This document shows, one piece after another, positions 37,248 through 52,433 of a stretch of 64,000 nucleotides of DNA. The notes under the pieces were generated by a model. The model did no database searches, had not been told where the DNA came from, and saw only the letters and a list, made by a program, of their open reading frames with translations. Within the stretch, counting starts at the first letter, position 1; each line of letters starts with the position of its first letter. The stretch comes from Chelonoidis abingdonii (lineage: Eukaryota; Chordata; Testudines; Testudinidae): the NCBI RefSeq assembly GCF_003597395.2, contig NC_133782.1:6062965-6126964 (forward strand), written 5' to 3'. Both the position numbers and the translations under genes were made by a program.

Positions 37248-37252
37248 GGGAG

Positions 37253-38227
37253 GCAGCAAGTTTTCATCGTATACCAGGATTCAACTAAATGCTGTAATTC
37301 CATCCCACCTGGACTTTTTGCTGTCATGTTTATGGCCAGGGCGAGGCTAGAGATCTGTGGTATCGACTGAGCTCAATGGAACAAAACACAGTTTATTTGT
37401 AGCAGAAGCGAACGCTAGCCCCTGAACAAACATAATCTTAGAAATAGTCAAAATTCAATTTGCAGTGGTGTCAAGCGGAGCCAGCGAGATGAATTATTGA
37501 ATGTTTTTACAAAGTGCAGTCTTTTAGTTTATCTCGGAGCTGGCGTCCTTTAGTATATTTTAAATATATTGTTAGTAAATTAATTTCACCCATCTTGTTT
37601 GAGCCAGTTCTTGTTGCTGCTGACTGACTGATACGTGCTTGGTTTGTGATTTGATGCCAGATATCTTCTTAACAAGGCGTCCCCGGCTTCCGAATAGCCT
37701 GAGATTTCATTGTGTCCTCAGGCAATAGAGTCAGGATCATTCTCTTTCTGTCTTTTAATTGGTTTTAATGCATCTAGTGCTTGAAAAAACTACAAAACAG
37801 ACAGGCTTGGAGACCGAAGTTCTGCCTTTATCCACGGATCCATGGGTGACAAGATTGCTGGCTTTTCTCTGCTGAGCGTGCTTGTGAGAATGCCAATCCT
37901 AAGAGTAGATTTTGGATTTGTAGGTGTTTTACCACTAGGGATTAGACAGAGACCACCTTGTTTTCCCTCGGCCACCAAGGAGCCACTGGATGGTAATATT
38001 ACTTACTTGATAATACTTTTTGCTGCTGTGGGCTGGCTCTAAACTGGAGGCTGAGTGGTAAAATGCTCCTTATCTCAGTACCACTCATCTCAGAGAATCC
38101 AGATGGGGCAGGATTTTCAGAAGTGCTTAATTGCATTAAAAACACGAGTCCCAGTGAAAGCCAATGGGACGTCTGTCGACCTCAGGTAGTCACATGGCCC
38201 CCATCACCAGAGCCCCTCACTGTCTTT
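37253..38227. other. Intron 1 sequence, nothing recognised
   Basis: Unassigned stretch. A short ancient-repeat motif is visible at about 38105-38170 (ggattttcagaagtgcttaa ... gaaagccaatgggac). Confidence 0.5.
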
Positions 38228-38402
38228 AATGTGGAATGCAGAGTGATGGGATTGCCCCCATTTTCCAAATGGGGACCTGAGGCACAGAAAGGCTAAGGGA
38301 CTTAGTCAAGGTCACATAGGAAGTCTGTGGCAGAGCAGGGACTAAATCCCAGGTCTCTCAAGACATAGGCTAGTGCCCCAATCACTGGGCCATCCATGCG
38401 CT
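38228..38402 (-). repeat. MIR-type SINE
   Basis: Reverse MIR: cccccattttccaaatgggg, acctgaggcacagaaaggct, agtcaaggtcacataggaag, tctgtggcagagcagggact and cactgggccatccatgc. Confidence 0.8.
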
Positions 38403-39397
38403 CTTAAATCATTTAGGTGCTTTTGAAAACCTCACCCATAATTTTCATGGAACACAACAGAGATGCTGGATGAAGCGGTGCACAGGGCTGGTCCACTGAG
38501 CCTCTGCACTGAGAGATCTGCACCCACATTCTGAACACGTTTAAAAAACAAATAGGCCAGGGAAGTCAATGAGGTTACCCCAGGGATGAGTTTACTGGGG
38601 TTCTTGTCCCTGCCTCTAGTGATTGGTGCTCCACTGTTCAGTTATGCACGGCCAGCGTTCTTTACTCAGGGGAGGCATAGGACTGGGTTAAACAGGCTGT
38701 GGCCTGGGTCAGGACTGAGAGTTTTGGACAGCACTGTGAAGGGAGCTAGTACAATGCCTGCTGGTAATATGCCTTGCTTAAAGCCAGTGCAGTCAGCGCC
38801 TCCCTTTCACAGTGCAAATGAAAACATAGCAGCCGTCTTCTCCAGCTAAGACGTCATCAGCTGTGATCCTCCATTTGGCCTATTAATCTTTGCGTTCTCC
38901 AGGAGGGATGACGAAGATCCTCCGTTCATTTGCAGCGCGTGTGAGATGGGGAGGAGGACTCATGAGACTGCTTTATTGACAGCACCATATCTGCAGCTTC
39001 TTAACCTCATCCCTTGAACATTCCACAAGCCCGCTAGATCTCACTGGCTAGGCTAATTGAGTATCAAAAGACCAAATCCAGATCTCATTGAAGTAAATGG
39101 GAGTTTTGCCCTGGGTTTTAGCATTTGGAGGCTTTGCCCAAAGTGCTATTTTTACACTTGTTAATTAATTAATCATGTTTATTGTGGTAGTGGCTAAGGG
39201 CCAACCAAGAATGACACCAAATTGTGTTGGGTACTGTACAAATACAGAGTAGTTGTTTTTAGTTTTTTGTAGATAAACCTAGATAGTCAGTTAATATTGT
39301 AAGGGAAAATGGTGTCTAGTAGTTACAGACTTGGATTTTGATGCAGGACTCCTGGGTGGTATTGCTAGTGATGTTGATATGTGACAAGCATACAAGT
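38403..39397. other. Intron 1 sequence, nothing recognised
   Basis: Contains a reversed dispersed tail near 39200-39250 (caaattgtgttgggtactgt). Otherwise unassigned. Confidence 0.5.
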
Positions 39398-39613
39398 CAA
39401 TGTTTCTCTAACTTTTGTACTGGTGACCCCTTTCACATAGTAAGCCTCTGAGTGTGACCCCCCTTATAAATTAAACACACTTTTTTATATATTTAACCCC
39501 ATTATAAATACTGGATGCAAAGCAGAGTTTGGGGAGAAGGCTGACAGCTCGCGACCCCCTATGTAATAACCTTGTGACCCTCTGAAGGGTCCCAACCCCC
39601 TGTTTGAGAACTG
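39398..39613 (-). mobile_element. hAT-type MITE, diverged relative of 17957-18174
   Basis: Reverse orientation: left end caatgtttctctaacttttg, right end ccctgtttgagaactg. Between them tgacccctttcacatagtaa, ataaattaaacacacttttt, gctgacagctcgcgaccccc and gaagggtcccaaccccctgt correspond to blocks of the other copy. 216 bp against 218 bp. No clear target duplication remains. Confidence 0.8.
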
Positions 39614-40589
39614 CTAATATAACTCCTTTATGCCTCAGTTTACCCCACGAACACTGGCAATAACACTACCCTTCTCTCACACGGAGGATTAATTCATGAA
39701 TGTTTGTAAAATGCATTAAGCTCTTTCAGAGAAAGGTGCTGTTGTCTACTGAGTCATATTCTTATTGACTATTCCTCACCATTTAAAAAAAACCCTCTTG
39801 ACATTATTTTGAATGGTGTATTTTCACCCTAGTTTTTCACTTCTAGTCGCTATATAAAAAGGCACTGGGGTATCTTTTCTGATAAATTATTTTTATTGTC
39901 ACCTTATCTTCCCCCCATTCAGCTTGTCTGTTTCTTCCACACGTTGAATCCACTTTGTCATTCAGAATGCGAGCTGGCCAAGGAAAGTCTAAAGGGTTGG
40001 ACATATGGGAATTGGATTTTGGTGAAATTATCTCTTCAAAAGGCTGGTGGATATTTGTAATTTCTACATTAGTGCTGACTTGCCAACATGTATGGATCGT
40101 ACAAAGCATGAGGTTGCCATTAAACGCCTTCAAATTATTAGTGGTTTGCTAATGTTTTAGCCTGAAAGTGGACTGTGTGTTTTGCCCCCATAGTCTCCCA
40201 GTTCCTTTGGCCTTTTAACTTTCCCATCCCTTTAGTTCCCCTGGGGGTTTGTGGGGCTGTATCAGTGGGGTTAATGAATTGTGACACCTCTCGGGTAAGG
40301 TTTCTCCATTAGCCTAGTACTTTTCTCCTCGCCCTCCTCCCCAAGACATGGCACCAAGCCTGCTGCCAGACAGCGAGATTAATTCTTCATTTTCACAGAG
40401 AGAAAGTTCACTCCCCAGGGAAAAGCCACAAACAGGACAGAGAGGTGTGCTAAAGTAAGATTCAGTGTTAAATATTCAGTGCGAGATGCAAGGTTTTAAC
40501 CACATGGTTTCCTTTTAATGTTACTGGAAGGCTGTGAAGAAGGAGAGGCATCTGTTTGGGAAGAGAGGAAGGCTGGATCTTTTTCCACC
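39614..40589. other. Intron 1 sequence, nothing recognised
   Basis: No supported feature. Paired frames 39843-40133 (-) and 39955-40152 (+) mirror each other. Confidence 0.5.
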
Positions 40590-41285
40590 ATAGGAACACA
40601 GGAACTGCCATTTCATATCAGAGCAGTGAACATGGAATCCAATATTCAGCCTTAATAATAGTAGGTGCTCAGATACTATTAGCAGCAGAGAACCCTAAGA
40701 CAGATAGATAGAATAGTCTGTCTCTGATGGTGGCCAAGACCAGATGTTTCAGAATCCAGAGTAATGGACCAAGTATAAGATAAATTTCCCTAGGACAAGT
40801 TCTTTGTGACTCTCATCAATTACTGATTTGCTTATGCTCTGATCCATGAGGATTCATATCTGTTATATTTTTTATCCTAATTTAAATGTATGCTTCCATT
40901 TTTCCATGTACAAATCGAATGTTTATTTGACTCTGTAAAGCTGCTGGCCTCGGTAATATCAAGTGGCAGTGAATTCCACAGGTTAAATTTGCGTCGCATT
41001 AATAATAATCTCTATCAATTTTAAATTTGTTGCAATTCAGTTTAATTGAATATCCTCTTCTGCTGGTGACCTGAGAAAGAGTAAATAGGAACACCTGATT
41101 TACCTTCTCTAGAGTGTTTATATCATATACCTTTATCATGTCATCCCTCATTAGCCTCCTCTCTAAACTAACCAGCCCTAATCTTTTTCAGTTACTGGAA
41201 ATCTTTTCATGCCGTTTCTGCTGTACCTATTTTGGAATGGGTTGCCCAGACCTGAACACAATATTCTCGATGAGGGTGTATGATT
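40590..41285 (-). repeat. CR1/L2-like LINE 3' portion
   Basis: Reverse copy: gaacacaggaactgccattt, tctgtctctgatggtggcca, agaccagatgtttcagaatc, ggtaatatcaagtggcagtg, aattccacaggttaaatttg, catgtcatccctcattagcc and tggaatgggttgcccagacc. This is an ordered match to a family abundant in turtles. The downstream end is about 900 bp before exon 2. Confidence 0.75.
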
Positions 41286-44575
<3,290 letters not shown>

Positions 44576-45309
44576 TAAGGGCCTTGTGGGTCATGCTCAG
44601 GATGACTGCTGAATTTGCTGTACTTTGGGAGAACATATAAATGTTATCAGAACAGGCAACTGGCTTTTCAGCCAGGCATGTGAGCTCTGCCAGTCCCGTC
44701 CCAGGGTCAAGGGGAACTGTCTGGTTTGCTTCTTGGGCCCAAGACCTCCCTGGGAGGAATGCATACTATTAGTATACAGAACCTCCAGGGAGCTGGAGGA
44801 CAGTGAGTCCACCATGGAGTATTTGTGCTTATTGTATGTCGGGGCCTGATTCTGAGCTAATGTATTCTCATGCTTGGAGCAGAGATGGAAGAGGGGGCAA
44901 AGATGATTGCAACCCACTTTTGAGTTCTTTGTGTTCTGGACCTGTGCAGGGCCCTGCCCAGTCCTGGATAAAGTTAGAGCAGCCTCAGAATGGCATAAAG
45001 TGCACTTTGATGTGACTGCTGCTCCCATGCCCAGATAAAGCGGGGAAGAGTTGAGTGCAAGGCCAATCACCCAGCCTCATAAAAAACAAAGAAACAAACA
45101 AACCAAGCCCAAACTCCATGGTTATAGAAACAAACCCAGGCTGCCATTCCAGTAACGGTGGCTGCTCAGCAGAGAATGCTGCTGACCCCTCATGTCCTCT
45201 GTAGTAAGATGCTATACAGGATGAAAGAGGCAGTAGATGCAAAGCTAAGGAAGAGGAGGCTGGATTCAGGCCGAAATGATCCTGGGTAGATGAGATATTC
45301 ACACTAAGG

Positions 45310-46240
45310 GCCATCATAGAGCAACGCTTGGAACGTATTATCAATGCCATTGACTGTCAAAAGGCATTACCAGCCTACATAGGCAGACGTTGTGCAATAT
45401 TCTTCAGTCTTACTGAATTCTAGCTGAAGTCATCAACATCATCAATGCAAAGCACACTGGAAGGGTGGACGACCAGATAACAGTGGTTCAGTGTGGACGC
45501 TGGTGTGAAATAGGGCTGCCTTCAATCTCCGCTGTTGTTTGGCATTGTCTTGAATTAGATAATCAAGAACTGTATTAGCAGCACAAACACTGACATAGCA
45601 TGGGTAGATGGCAAACACCTAGAAGATCTTGGCTTTGCTGTTGATGTCACACGCTTGAGCAATACCCCCCAAAAGCTACAGAGATAGAATCCTTAGCAAA
45701 AGCAGCAGGCCAAGCAGGGCTCAGAATCAGTTAAACCAAAACAAGTATCTTTGAAACCCAGACGTCAAGCAGTAACATCGTATCAGAGGGCAAAAAGATC
45801 CAGGAAGGAAAACAGCTCAGTTAGCTGAGCAGCACCATACTAGCTAATGGAAACCTCAAGAAAGAAGTGATATCAAGGATAAGAGAGGCATCCGCAGCAT
45901 TCATGTAACTGAGCAGTGTATACAAATCAAAGCTAGACAGCACCAAAACAAAAGGTAGGATTTTCCACTTGAACGTAAGCTCAGAGCCAACATATGGCCA
46001 TGAGAGCTGAAGATTTATTAAAATGTTAGCTAGAAACCTAGATCCCTTTGAAAACAAGTGCCTAGGAAAGATTCAGGGCATAGGCTGCAGAGACTTCACC
46101 ATCCACCAAGAGATCCGAGAACTCACCAACCTGCAGCTAGTCTCCACTAGATTTGGAAGGAAGCATTGGCCATATCTGGGGCATGTACTCTGGGTGCACA
46201 GACTTCTCCATAAAGTTGTCAAGTGAAAACCAACTGGTGT
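45310..46240 (+). pseudogene. Degenerate non-LTR retrotransposon reverse transcriptase
   Basis: Pieces of RT appear in order on the + strand but in shifting frames with stops. VDAGVK*GCLQSPLLFGIVL (about 45495-45555) corresponds to the usual G-V-R-Q-G-C...S-P-L-L-F block. LEDLGFAVDVTRLSN (about 45617-45661) is the catalytic FADD box with the first D changed to V. A C-terminal FENKCLGKIQGIGCRD and RFGRKHWPYLGHVLWV (46040-46200) is typical of LINEs with a W-x-G-H-V-L-R-M tail. The exact clade is uncertain; it is not the CR1 type seen elsewhere in the window. Confidence 0.7.
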
Positions 46241-46436
46241 GAGGAAACAGGGATCCGGAGAGAAATCTTAGCAGGGAGGGCAGAACATCTGAGCTCAATA
46301 CCCTGGAGCAGGTAGAAGCAGCAGCTAATGACAGAGGGGGATGGGAGAGATTGGTTTCTTCCCTCTGTGCCAACATGAGCGTGAGAAAGATACAATAATA
46401 TAAGTGTAGTTCAGAATCAGGCCCTTTGTGTCTCCT

Positions 46437-46660
46437 CTGAGAGGAGAAGTAGTCTAACCGTTAGAACACGGGCATGGGAGCTAAGGTCTGGGGTTCTGTA
46501 TCTGTCTCTGCCATTGGTTCACTAGCAGGTCACTCTGCATCTCCATTTGCCTTTCCATAAGACTGATATTACAGTAATTGTCTGCCTCACAAGGGAGTTG
46601 TAAACCTTAATTAATTATTGGCTGTAAAGTTCTTTGGGATCCTGTGGTGGAAGGGGCTGT
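46437..46660 (+). repeat. MIR-type SINE
   Basis: gtagtctaaccgttagaaca, gtctggggttctgtatctgt, ctgccattggttcactagca, catttgcctttccataagac and tgtaaagttctttgggatc in MIR order. Confidence 0.75.
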
Positions 46661-47996
46661 CGCAGTGCAAAGCAGTTATTTTGAACAGGGTGAGGAGGGG
46701 TCAGAGGTGGGCAGGGAGAGAAGGGATGCATTTGTTGTCAGTGCTTTCTAGAGATGGGCTCAAGCTACTGCATTTGGATTTGGACCCCGATTTGACCATC
46801 ACAGAACTGGGGATGTTTGTATCCAGGGTTTTGGTTTAGCCCATTATAAAACCAGGGGCATCTACATAATTCATGTGGCGATCTGAATGATGGTTGTCAG
46901 AGCCCTGAAAGCCCTGGGGTATTGAGACCTCGGCTTTTGCTTTGGGCAAAGGTGGATGCTTATAGTACTATCCCGCCCACCCACCTTTCCTCCATCAGTG
47001 GCAGAAATAGGCCTTCCTAAAACACAGCCCTTTAGCTTTGCCTGAATGCGACGGGCAGTGGGAACTCCCATGTCAAGGTGGACCTTAGAAACAGCAGTAC
47101 ACTGCTCTGCCTGGCTAAAGAAGGTCGTGCACCTCTGCTGATGCACTTAGGAGAGGCTTATTCCAGGCTAGAAATGCTGCATTGTGCATCAAGCCAGAAC
47201 TCAGTCTTTGGAGTCTTGGCAACCTTTCTCCCGGTGGAGGAGGTATGAGGAGAAGAGGAATGTGAATTTCATTAAACCATGCAGTGAATCACACAGCGTG
47301 GGTTAATATTAGTTGTACGTGGCCATGTACCTCCTCCATAAGATGTGACAGACACATCACTCATTTTTATAACAGACAAACACGCGCACTTACCCCATTC
47401 TCAGTGGGCTTACTAGCGGTTTATACCTGTCGAAATCTTTGAGGTGGCATGTTATCTTTTCTCCAGCTCTGCAGAGTTAGGAGTTCAGATACCATGGAGG
47501 TGGGTGCAGTGTAATGCCCTGAATACCTGGACAGGAAAGACATGGAAGAGACAGAGGTGTTCAGGAGGCCAGCTGGGGGATGTGGCTGCATAACACTGAA
47601 CAGTGAATTAGGGTTTCTGAGTCTTGGGGGCCTGTGTGGATAAAAGATGCTATTGTAGGTTTTAGCCTGAGGAAGAATCATCCATCACTAATCTGGCATG
47701 GTCAGTCAATAGCAGAGTCAGCCCCAACCCTGGCTGATGGCACCGAAACTGTTTTATTTCTTTCCACCAAACTGACTCCAGCTAATAAGGGGAGGTGAGA
47801 ACAGGAGTGATGTGTGAGGGGTCCTTTCTGGACCAAAGGTGAGGGGCTCACCCTCGAGTAGTGCCAGCCTGACATCTCATTACCCACAGAGGTAGGAACG
47901 ATGGAGGAGTCAGTCTGTAAAAGTCCGTCCGGGAGAGTTGATGGTTCGTGTGTGAGGGCCATGAAATCCTTCCTCTTATGCCCTGCTTCCTTGCAG

Positions 47997-48172
47997 ACAT
48001 CATGGTGCTGATTGCCTCCATTGCCGTTCTGGCAGCGGGATCCCAAGGGAATGTCTTTGCCACCTCTGCTCTCAGGAGTTTGCGGTTCCTGCAGATATTG
48101 CGCATGATACGAATGGACCGTAGAGGTGGCACCTGGAAGCTGCTGGGGTCTGTGGTCTATGCCCACAGCAAG
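47997..48172 (+). CDS. KCNQ2: KCNQ2 exon 4: S3, S4 voltage sensor, S4-S5 linker
   Basis: 176-bp exon, acceptor ttgcag, donor gtgagt, residues 172-230. It holds S3 (D172, [18 protein letters not shown]), then the voltage-sensing S4 with charges R198, R201, R207, R210, R213 and R214 in [20 protein letters not shown]204 occupies the position that is arginine in many Kv channels, which is the normal KCNQ state. The S4-S5 linker [16 protein letters not shown] couples the sensor to the gate and contributes to PIP2 binding in Kv7 channels. I see no difference from human in this exon. An open frame on the opposite strand across the same bases is a shadow. Confidence 0.97.
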
Positions 48173-48539
48173 GTGAGTGAGACTTGGACAACCGGACCAA
48201 TCAGCTCGTTACTCATTTTTCCCCACAATGAACACTACTTTGGTTCCCCCCGCCCCAATATTTTGATGCCTGTGTGATTATCGTTTGTGGGAGGTACCTT
48301 GAAGGTGGCTGCAGTGGCTATTTTCAGAAGCAATGTGGGTTAGTAATTAGCCTGCACAAACCCACGGCCATGAAGGAGCTGGGTGGCTGGTTAAACTGCA
48401 TCTGGCAGCAGCCAATATATATGTGATTAAATGAGGATGATGTTGTTGCAAATGCTTTATATAAAGGATGTATTTCAAAGAGGCTGCATGTCTGATAATT
48501 TACCCCTTGGGGTCATCCATTTGCAGATACCACCATCTT

Positions 48540-48780
48540 GACCATGTTCTCCTCCTAATCATTAATGAATGTTTTAACTAGTCTAGGCCCAGAATTGATC
48601 TCTGGTGGATTCAATATTCACCTTTCAGCAGCTTGAGGAACATTCATTCACAACAATATTTTGTTTCCTATCACTTAATCTATGACAATATTTTGTCCCT
48701 TATCTTGAGGTTTATTTGTTTTCCTTAAAAGCCTTCACAAATTTATCAAAATCTTAGTAAAAAATCCCAGAAAACTACCA
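48540..48780 (-). repeat. Possible ancient CR1-like LINE fragment
   Basis: ctaggcccagaattgatctc, tggtggattcaatattcacc and ctatcacttaatctatgaca look like a heavily diverged reverse CR1 segment. Weak support. Confidence 0.35.
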
Positions 48781-49796
48781 TCTACCAGCTTCCCTTCATC
48801 TGCTCTTGTATTAGCTTTGTATTAGCTCTTATATTAGCTTTAAAGATGCAGAATTTACCTCTGCCATATTTTCCTATGTAGTTAATGCGACCTTTCTTCT
48901 GCAGTTTGCTGAAATGTGGATGTAGTGGGTCTCAACAAAGGACTCTTAAGGAATAATTTTGTGGTTCTGAGGTTGGGGAAATGGGAAAGCATGAATCATC
49001 CTATTGTATCTGCAGTTTAATGTGATGAAGAGATACCTCAATATTTGATTTAGCAACTTTGGTTATTGAAACCTTTTCCTTAAGTGTGGATCAAGTATAT
49101 TATCATTCTGACATTGTATGACTTTAGCGGAAAAATAAGAGAGGAAATTTAGGTGGTATCCTCTGATTCTGCACCATTAGATGCTTTGTCATTCAGGTGA
49201 AATATTAAACCTAGAGCGGTGCAAAGTGTTTCCAAGGAAACCAGATACAATATAATACCTAGCAGTTTCCTGATATGTTACAAACTTCATCCAGGTTCCA
49301 TTAGAAGATTTAAAGCCAATCTGGGTTCTTTTATGGTGAATGAGGCTTGATGTTTCCCAGTGCATTTGCTTCACTTGGGTGTGAACCTTTACACAAAACT
49401 CCAGGGTTACCAATCCCACCCAAATCCAAACCAAAGAAAACGTGCACACAAAGCTAGGTGAACTCAAGCCAAGACCATGCAAATGTAAATTGCCGTTGTT
49501 TATACAGCTTTCCTTAGACCAAGCTCTCTTGTGTCAAACCCTGAGGGTTATCCAAGTAGTGGTGGTTTTCCTAAACAAGTAGGAAATAATGAAAGTTCCA
49601 ATAAGCTTATGTGGCTACTGCTGCTCAGCTTTAAATGTCTGCTCCAGCAGCCTAGCAGCCATGATCTTACCAATTCAGTATATAATTCACTATTATAAAG
49701 TTTCTAGCAAAGGTAAGCCCTGACTAAAATCCTGGGATCCAAACACCCCTGAAATTTGGAGTTAAGATCCGGATTCATATTCACACTTCGTAGGTG

Positions 49797-50160
49797 GTCT
49801 CCATCATGAGACTGATGTGCTTAGACCACTGGACTGGGACCCAGGAGATCTAGGTTCAGTTCTCATCTCTAACGCAGACTCTCCATGTGACCTTAGGCCA
49901 GTCTCTGGCCCGGATCCTCAAAGATACTGAAAGTCAGTTGGAGTTAGGCACCTAAATACCTTTGGGATTTGTCTCAGTTCCTCATCTTTAAAATGGGGAT
50001 AATAATAGTTCCTGTCTCCTACCTTGTCTTATCTATTCAGCTGGTCAGTGCTTCAGGGCTGGGACTGTCTCTACCTTTTGCGTATAGACTGCTTCTAGCA
50101 CAATGGGGCCCTGCCCATTTCGAGTGTCTGAACACTACTATAATACTGCTTCTACTAATA
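49797..50160 (+). repeat. MIR/CORE-SINE copy with internal insertion and tail
   Basis: agaccactggactgggaccc, aggagatctaggttcagttc and gtgaccttaggccagtctct, then a block not typical of MIR (ctcaaagatactgaaagtca ... ggcacctaaatacctttggg). The MIR resumes with cctcatctttaaaatgggga and the tail cagggctgggactgtctcta ... tagcacaatggggccc. Confidence 0.7.
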
Positions 50161-50307
50161 GCCTTGAATCCAAACCCAGAGCTGAACACTCACAAACTTT
50201 CAGAAAGTTGAGATTTGAACCCCAGCTCTGCATTCGGGGATACCCCGAGTATGAAATGCATCATATGAAAACACATTATTCTGTTCTGTTCTTTAACTAT
50301 CTTACAG

Positions 50308-50433
50308 GAGCTGATTACTGCCTGGTATATTGGCTTCCTGTGCCTCATTCTGGCCTCTTTCCTGGTGTACTTGGCCGAGAAAGGAGAAAATGAGCACTTT
50401 GATACATACGCAGATGCGCTCTGGTGGGGCCTG
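50308..50433 (+). CDS. KCNQ2: KCNQ2 exon 5: S5, turret and pore helix
   Basis: 126-bp exon, acceptor cttacag, donor gtgagt, phase 0 on both sides, residues 231-272. It encodes S5 ([25 protein letters not shown]), the extracellular turret [12 protein letters not shown] and most of the pore helix ending ALWWGL. W236, the tryptophan required for retigabine-type openers in Kv7.2-7.5, is present. Compared with recalled human sequence there are two conservative changes: V233I and D259E. A MIR/CORE-SINE copy ends roughly 150 bp upstream, within intron 4, without touching the splice signals. Confidence 0.97.
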
Positions 50434-51119
50434 GTGAGTAATTTCCACAAGACAGCAGCTGCCGGCTATTAAAATGAAATGGCCATTAACCCTCCCATCC
50501 TCTATCACTTATGTGAGGAGTTGTCTGATATGTGTTTAGCTAGCATTATTATTAAATGGTTTTTGGCTACTCAGCTAAGTAGTTTTCACAAACATTCTCC
50601 TCAGAGTATGCTATACTATTTCATTCCTTGAGTTAGCCAGATCATGGACAGCTACAGGAGAGACACCCTCTGCTTCCAGAACTAGGGAAGGACAGTCTGA
50701 CCATTGCAACTTTGGCACCAGCTGGCCAAAAAGTGACTATTTTAATGAGCTTCTGAAGGGAGCTATGTTCAGCTATGCAGGCGGGAGGTTAACCATGGTA
50801 AAATGAAGCTTGGGCTATAGGAAGTGCCACTCAGCGGCTACCTCCATGGGAGCACCTCAGAGATGTCACCATGTAGGTGTGTGTCTGGAGAGAGCTGGGT
50901 TGATCTTGGACAATCAGTCATGTAGGTTCAAGGAAGCTTAGCACCATGAGCAAGGGAGTGGAAAGAAAAGGAGGAAACATGAGCAAAATCAGGAAAGGAG
51001 AAGAAGATTCAGACTCTAAACAATGTTCGATTATACTTGAAAATCTGGGAGTGGAATGGAAATCAATTCAGACTTGCCCTATGCCAGTCTTGCGCCACTG
51101 GGATATGAAACTACCAGCA

Positions 51120-51410
51120 TTGTCTAGTGGCTTGAGCTGAGCAGAGAGCCAGGAACTCCTGCCTTCCAATCTAAGCTCTGCTACAGCACTCCATGTGGCC
51201 TTGGGCAAGTCTCTTAACTTCTCTGTACCTCAGCTTTCCCACCTGTAAAATAGGAATAATGATGCTCCCCTACTTCACAGAGGGATGACCAGGATTAGTT
51301 AACTAATTCTCCTCTTACCTTAGGGCAACAGAGAGGAGAATTTGACTCATTTTTTGTAAAGTGCTTTGAACACTTCAAGCTGCCTAGAGGTGCTAAGTAT
51401 TACTACCCAC
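51120..51410 (+). repeat. MIR-type SINE
   Basis: gtggccttgggcaagtctct, taacttctctgtacctcagc, tttcccacctgtaaaatagg and aataatgatgctcccctact are classic MIR. The 3' part ttgtaaagtgctttgaacac follows after about 100 bases. Confidence 0.85.
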
Positions 51411-52296
51411 GTTTCTTCTGTGTTTGTGGCCACAAGGGGTTTGTCATCCTTTCTCGGTATCCTCTCTCAATTAATTTTCCTCACTTATAAGGGTCCCTTA
51501 TGCCTCAGGCAATTCCCATACAACTGGGGTTATTCTTTAGGAAGCCTTGTTGGGATGTGATCTGCCTTCCAGCTTTGGTCTTCTGCAGTGAGAGCAGTTC
51601 AGCAAAACCTAATTAATTCATGCTAATGACTGGGGGAGTCAGCTTGGTGATGGAATTTGGCCAATGGAAAGATTCCCATTGGCTCCAGTGGGCTTTGGAG
51701 TAGACTCCGCAACAAACAATGTGGACCAAAGTGAGCTCAGCGCTTATGCAGGCACGTAGGATGGAGGAGGAGTTCACTGGCCTTCCTGCTTAAGCCTCAT
51801 TACAAGTTGGACCCAACCCTAGTCTTTAAGTGCTGGGAGTTCAAGAGCTGTCGGAGGCAAGTTCTGCTGTTGTTAGTCCACTGGCGTTCAAAAAGTGCTG
51901 GAAACTGACCATAGACAAAGAATGGGATTTTCAAAGGTACCTTAGGGCAGGGCTGCACTTACGGTGGTGTGGAGCATACAGATCCTGCATGCCCAACTAG
52001 CCTGGGTATAAATAGCCGTGTAGATGGTGAGGCACTTCTTAGGTGAGTCGAGTGCCCTATGTGTCTGAACCCTTGGTTATGTACCCGACATGGCTCTCTG
52101 CAGGCCTAGGCAGTGCCCACTCATCTAAACTGCTATTTTTTAGCATTATAGCATCCTGCTGGCTCCTGGCTCCTTTCCCCACCTCAGTGAAAGACTCTGG
52201 AAGCAGAGAAAGGCTCCCCTCTGCTGGAGCCTTTCACTGCTGCGTGTTGCAACACACCACAGACAGTGGGGACCCATCCTGCTTTTCACTGCAGCG

Positions 52297-52433
52297 CATA
52301 GGCGCTGGATCTAGGAGTGCTGGGGGCACTGCCTCACCCCCTGGCTTGAAGTGGTATCCATCATATCCAGGGTCTACAGTTTGGTTCAGTGGTTCTCAGC
52401 ACCCTCACGATACAAATTGTTCCAGCATCCATG
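52297..52433 (+). mobile_element. 137-bp hAT-type MITE
   Basis: Starts cataggcgctgga and ends tccagcatccatg, inverted termini matching at 10 of 13 bases. Flanks ctgcagcg (52289-52296) and ctgcagca (52434-52441) match at 7 of 8 positions. Internal ccctggcttgaagtggtatc and ggttcagtggttctcagcac are typical of a short turtle family. Confidence 0.8.

Larger units (their letters stand above)
48173..50307 (+). other. KCNQ2: KCNQ2 intron 4
   Basis: 2,135 bp, GT...AG, phase 0. Includes a possible old CR1-like fragment (about 48540-48780) and a MIR/CORE-SINE copy (49797-50160). The rest is unassigned. Confidence 0.9.

Noticed and set aside
47702..48166. 154-residue - strand open frame over exon 4
   Set aside because: Shadow of the KCNQ2 exon, whose + strand protein and splice sites are unambiguous.
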